Source of the DNA: Chlamydiia bacterium
GTDB lineage: Bacteria; Chlamydiota; Chlamydiia; Chlamydiales; SM23-39
Direction of reading: 5' to 3'
NCBI GenBank assembly: GCA_016194825.1
Contig: JACQAR010000108.1
Location: forward strand, 1 to 7,374
DNA: 7,374 nucleotides
Shown here: in pieces, positions 5,877 through 7,374 of the stretch
How the letters are laid out: each line of letters opens with the position of its first letter
How positions within the stretch are numbered: the first letter of the stretch is position 1
The notes under the pieces: model-generated
Told to the model about the DNA's origin: nothing
Databases searched by the model: none
What the model saw: the letters and a program-made list of their open reading frames with translations, nothing else
Translations under genes and position numbers: made by a program

Positions 5877-6538
5877 TGTCCCTTCTCATACGAGTAGATA
5901 AGCGATTCTCCTGTCGCAATCTCCAGCTGGAGCACTTGCTCCGCCGTGAGCTTTTCGATGTGCATGACAATGGAGCGCAAGGAATTGCCATGGGCGCAGA
6001 CAAATACCGTTTCCCCTTTTTCTACATGGGGGACGATCTGCTTCTTGAAATAGGGCAACGCCCTCTCTGCTGTCATCTGCAGACTCTCTCCATGTGGAGG
6101 CGGCGTTGCAAAGCTGCGGCGCCAAACCTGCACCTGCTCGGCCCCATATTTTTCTACTGTCTCAGCTTTATTGAGCCCTTGCAAATCTCCATACATCCGC
6201 TCATTGAGCTCCCATGCCTGGATCACAGGGATGGTAGAGAGTTTCGCCTCAGCGCTGTGTATATGACCCCATTCTTCCCGTTTACCGCTACCCGGATGGA
6301 GAAACACAGGGATTTTGCCGCTCTTGTGCGCCAGCATAGCCAACGAGAGCGACATGTGGGAACGGATGAGCGTAGAGGTGAAGATCCGATCGATCGGAAT
6401 ATCTTGGAATGCCCTTCCTCCCTCTACCGATTCCCGCACCCCTTCTTCACTCAAAGGGATATCGACCCAGCCTGTAAACAGATTCTTTTGGTTCCAGGCC
6501 GATTTGCCGTGGCGCATGAGGATGATTTTTGGGGCCAT
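5861..6538 (-). CDS. gpmA: 2,3-bisphosphoglycerate-dependent phosphoglycerate mutase
   Basis: This 225-residue cytoplasmic enzyme should interconvert 3- and 2-phosphoglycerate in glycolysis and gluconeogenesis. The dPGM motifs are complete: R9-H10-G11 with the phospho-accepting H10, FTGWVDIPLS (21-30), ELNERMYGDLQG (110-121) with acid E110, WRRS (139-142), PPHGESL (147-153) and AHGNSLR (182-188) with the second catalytic histidine H183. The length is near that of the short bacterial family members. ATG at 6538-6536 is chosen because PKIILMRHG begins the first strand at once; no clear ribosome binding site precedes it. It is first in a minus-strand operon and its last 16 bp overlap the start of the nifS-like gene. 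Its upstream region must extend into the divergent pseudouridine synthase gene, since only 31 bp separate the two starts. Confidence 0.96.
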   Translation of the reverse strand: MAPKIILMRHGKSAWNQKNLFTGWVDIPLSEEGVRESVEGGRAFQDIPIDRIFTSTLIRSHMSLSLAMLAHKSGKIPVFLHPGSGKREEWGHIHSAEAKLSTIPVIQAWELNERMYGDLQGLNKAETVEKYGAEQVQVWRRSFATPPPHGESLQMTAERALPYFKKQIVPHVEKGETVFVCAHGNSLRSIVMHIEKLTAEQVLQLEIATGESLIYSYEKGQWKRC

Positions 6539-6554
6539 AAATACTCGGTTTATT

Positions 6555-6560
6555 TAGAAT
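6555..6560 (+). promoter_or_regulatory. Candidate -10 box for the pseudouridine synthase gene
   Basis: TAGAAT matches the -10 consensus at five of six positions and ends nine bases before the ATG at 6570. No recognisable -35 lies 16-18 bases upstream. Initiation at the usual distance would fall at about 6567, leaving only a few untranslated bases, and no ribosome binding site is visible in front of the ATG. Confidence 0.4.
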
Positions 6561-6569
6561 GTTATCACA

Positions 6570-7271
6570 ATGGAGAAGAAAAGATTAAGCAAAGCTTTAG
6601 CTGCAGCGGGAATTGCATCGCGACGTGCGTGCGAAGAGTTGATTTTCGCCGGCCGAGTGCAGGTTAACGACCAAACCATCAAGGTGCCACAAACCCTGGT
6701 GGATTGGGAACACGACAAAATTTTAGTCGATGGGGAAAAAGTCCGCGGCGAGGAAAAAAAACTTTACTATATCCTCAATAAGCCTAAGGGCTTCATCTGT
6801 TCCAATGAACGGGTAGGCAATAAGCCCATCATCATCGATCTATTTGAGCGGACGGAAAGGCTTTTTACGGTCGGCAGACTCGACAAAGATACGAGCGGCC
6901 TTTTGATCGTGACAAACGATGGCGCTTTTGCCAATCGCGTGATCCATCCCTCTTCTAACATCGTCAAAGAATATCTCGTCAGAACAGAGCAAGAGATCAC
7001 GGCTCTTCACCTCAAAGCCCTCTCTCGGGGAGCGCGGGTCGACGAGAAATGGGTCCGACCAGTTTCTGTACACAAAGTGCGGCGCGGCACCTTCAAAATC
7101 GCTGTGAAAGAGGGAAAAAAGCATGAAGTGCGGATCCTAGCAGAAAAAGTAGGACTCAGAATCGTTGAGTTGATCCGGATCCGGATTGGCTCTTTGGTCT
7201 TAGGACCACTGCCTGAGGGCAAATTCATGCCCATGTCTGAAAAAGACAGAGCTCTAATCTTTGCTCAATAG
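6570..7271 (+). CDS. RluB/RsuA-family rRNA pseudouridine synthase
   Basis: The 233-residue protein should isomerise a uridine in ribosomal RNA to pseudouridine. An S4 RNA-binding domain occupies about 4-50 (RLSKALAAAGIASRRACEEL at 5-24). The catalytic domain follows, with YILNKPKGF at 67-75, the catalytic aspartate D105 in GRLDKDTSGLL (102-112), HPSSNIVKEYLV (126-137), and EGKKHEVRIL (181-190), which matches the usual EGR..QVR motif. The ATG at 6570 puts the S4 domain at the very N-terminus as in RluB and RluF. Which position in 16S or 23S rRNA is modified cannot be told; a large-subunit target is more likely from the overall resemblance to RluB/RluF. The chlamydial counterpart is, as I recall, annotated yjbC. 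It diverges from gpmA, and TAG at 7269-7271 is followed by repeat-rich non-coding DNA. Confidence 0.93.
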   Translation: MEKKRLSKALAAAGIASRRACEELIFAGRVQVNDQTIKVPQTLVDWEHDKILVDGEKVRGEEKKLYYILNKPKGFICSNERVGNKPIIIDLFERTERLFTVGRLDKDTSGLLIVTNDGAFANRVIHPSSNIVKEYLVRTEQEITALHLKALSRGARVDEKWVRPVSVHKVRRGTFKIAVKEGKKHEVRILAEKVGLRIVELIRIRIGSLVLGPLPEGKFMPMSEKDRALIFAQ

Positions 7272-7289
7272 ACCTCTTGCATAACCTGC

Positions 7290-7358
7290 TTTGTTTGAAA
7301 AAATCGGAGATTTTTTTGATGATTTTTAGAAACTGCTTGCAGTTTCGGATCAAACGAA
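7290..7358. repeat. Nested inverted repeats downstream of the pseudouridine synthase gene
   Basis: Three pairings lie in 69 bases. AAAAAATC (7298-7305) pairs with GATTTTTT (7309-7316) around GGA. GAAACTGC (7329-7336) pairs perfectly with GCAGTTTC (7339-7346) around TT. An outer pair TTTGTTTGA (7290-7298) and TCAAACGAA (7350-7358) closes over both with one G-U wobble. The first hairpin with its T-run could end transcription of the upstream gene, but its stem is A/U-rich and weak. The composite could also be a mobile palindromic repeat or the edge of an insertion sequence cut by the window end. Confidence 0.5.
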
Positions 7359-7374
7359 CGAGCCGACTTTAAAA

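Noticed and set aside
5804..6667. Open plus-strand frame of 287 codons opposite gpmA and the nifS-like gene
   Set aside because: It is antisense to two genes with unmistakable conserved motifs and overlaps the start of a third, and its translation shows no recognisable domain.

Overview
The window reads as a dense bacterial chromosome segment, most probably from a Chlamydiota member outside the genus Chlamydia. The basis is gene content. A NifU-like protein, a NifS-like protein, a phosphoglycerate mutase, an RluB/RluF-family pseudouridine synthase and a short biotin-protein ligase sit together here, as I recall they do in Chlamydia trachomatis (CT720 to CT725). This assignment is inferred from memory of that order and was not searched.

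Layout from left to right. Positions 1-953 (minus strand) hold the first 317 codons of a Fic-domain AMP-transferase whose C-terminus lies outside the window. Positions 954-1097 are a divergent control region with three near-identical palindromes spaced exactly 41 bp apart. birA (1098-1835, plus) meets, tail to tail and with a 70-bp overlap, a 731-residue protein of unknown function (1766-3961, minus). After a short AT-rich spacer comes a tight minus-strand operon: gpmA (6538-5861), a NifS-like gene (5876-4782) and a NifU-like gene (4785-4048), joined by 16-bp and 4-bp overlaps. The pseudouridine synthase gene (6570-7271, plus) diverges from gpmA across only 31 bp. The last 100 bp are non-coding and rich in inverted repeats.

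How the genes relate. BirA, GpmA and the pseudouridine synthase are ordinary housekeeping enzymes with their catalytic motifs intact. The NifS/NifU pair is not ordinary. By eye, the NifS-like protein lacks the PLP-binding lysine and the sulfur-carrying cysteine, and the NifU-like protein has lost the IscU-type ligands from its first domain while keeping the CxxC of its second. Both frames are open and translationally coupled, so this looks like conserved repurposing more than decay. The Fic gene and the 731-residue gene are the likely accessory genes.

The strongest points for follow-up are the 41-bp-phased palindrome array between fic and birA, and the degenerate NifS/NifU pair. No tRNA, rRNA, CRISPR array or complete insertion sequence was seen. 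No gene-free stretch exceeds 300 bases.
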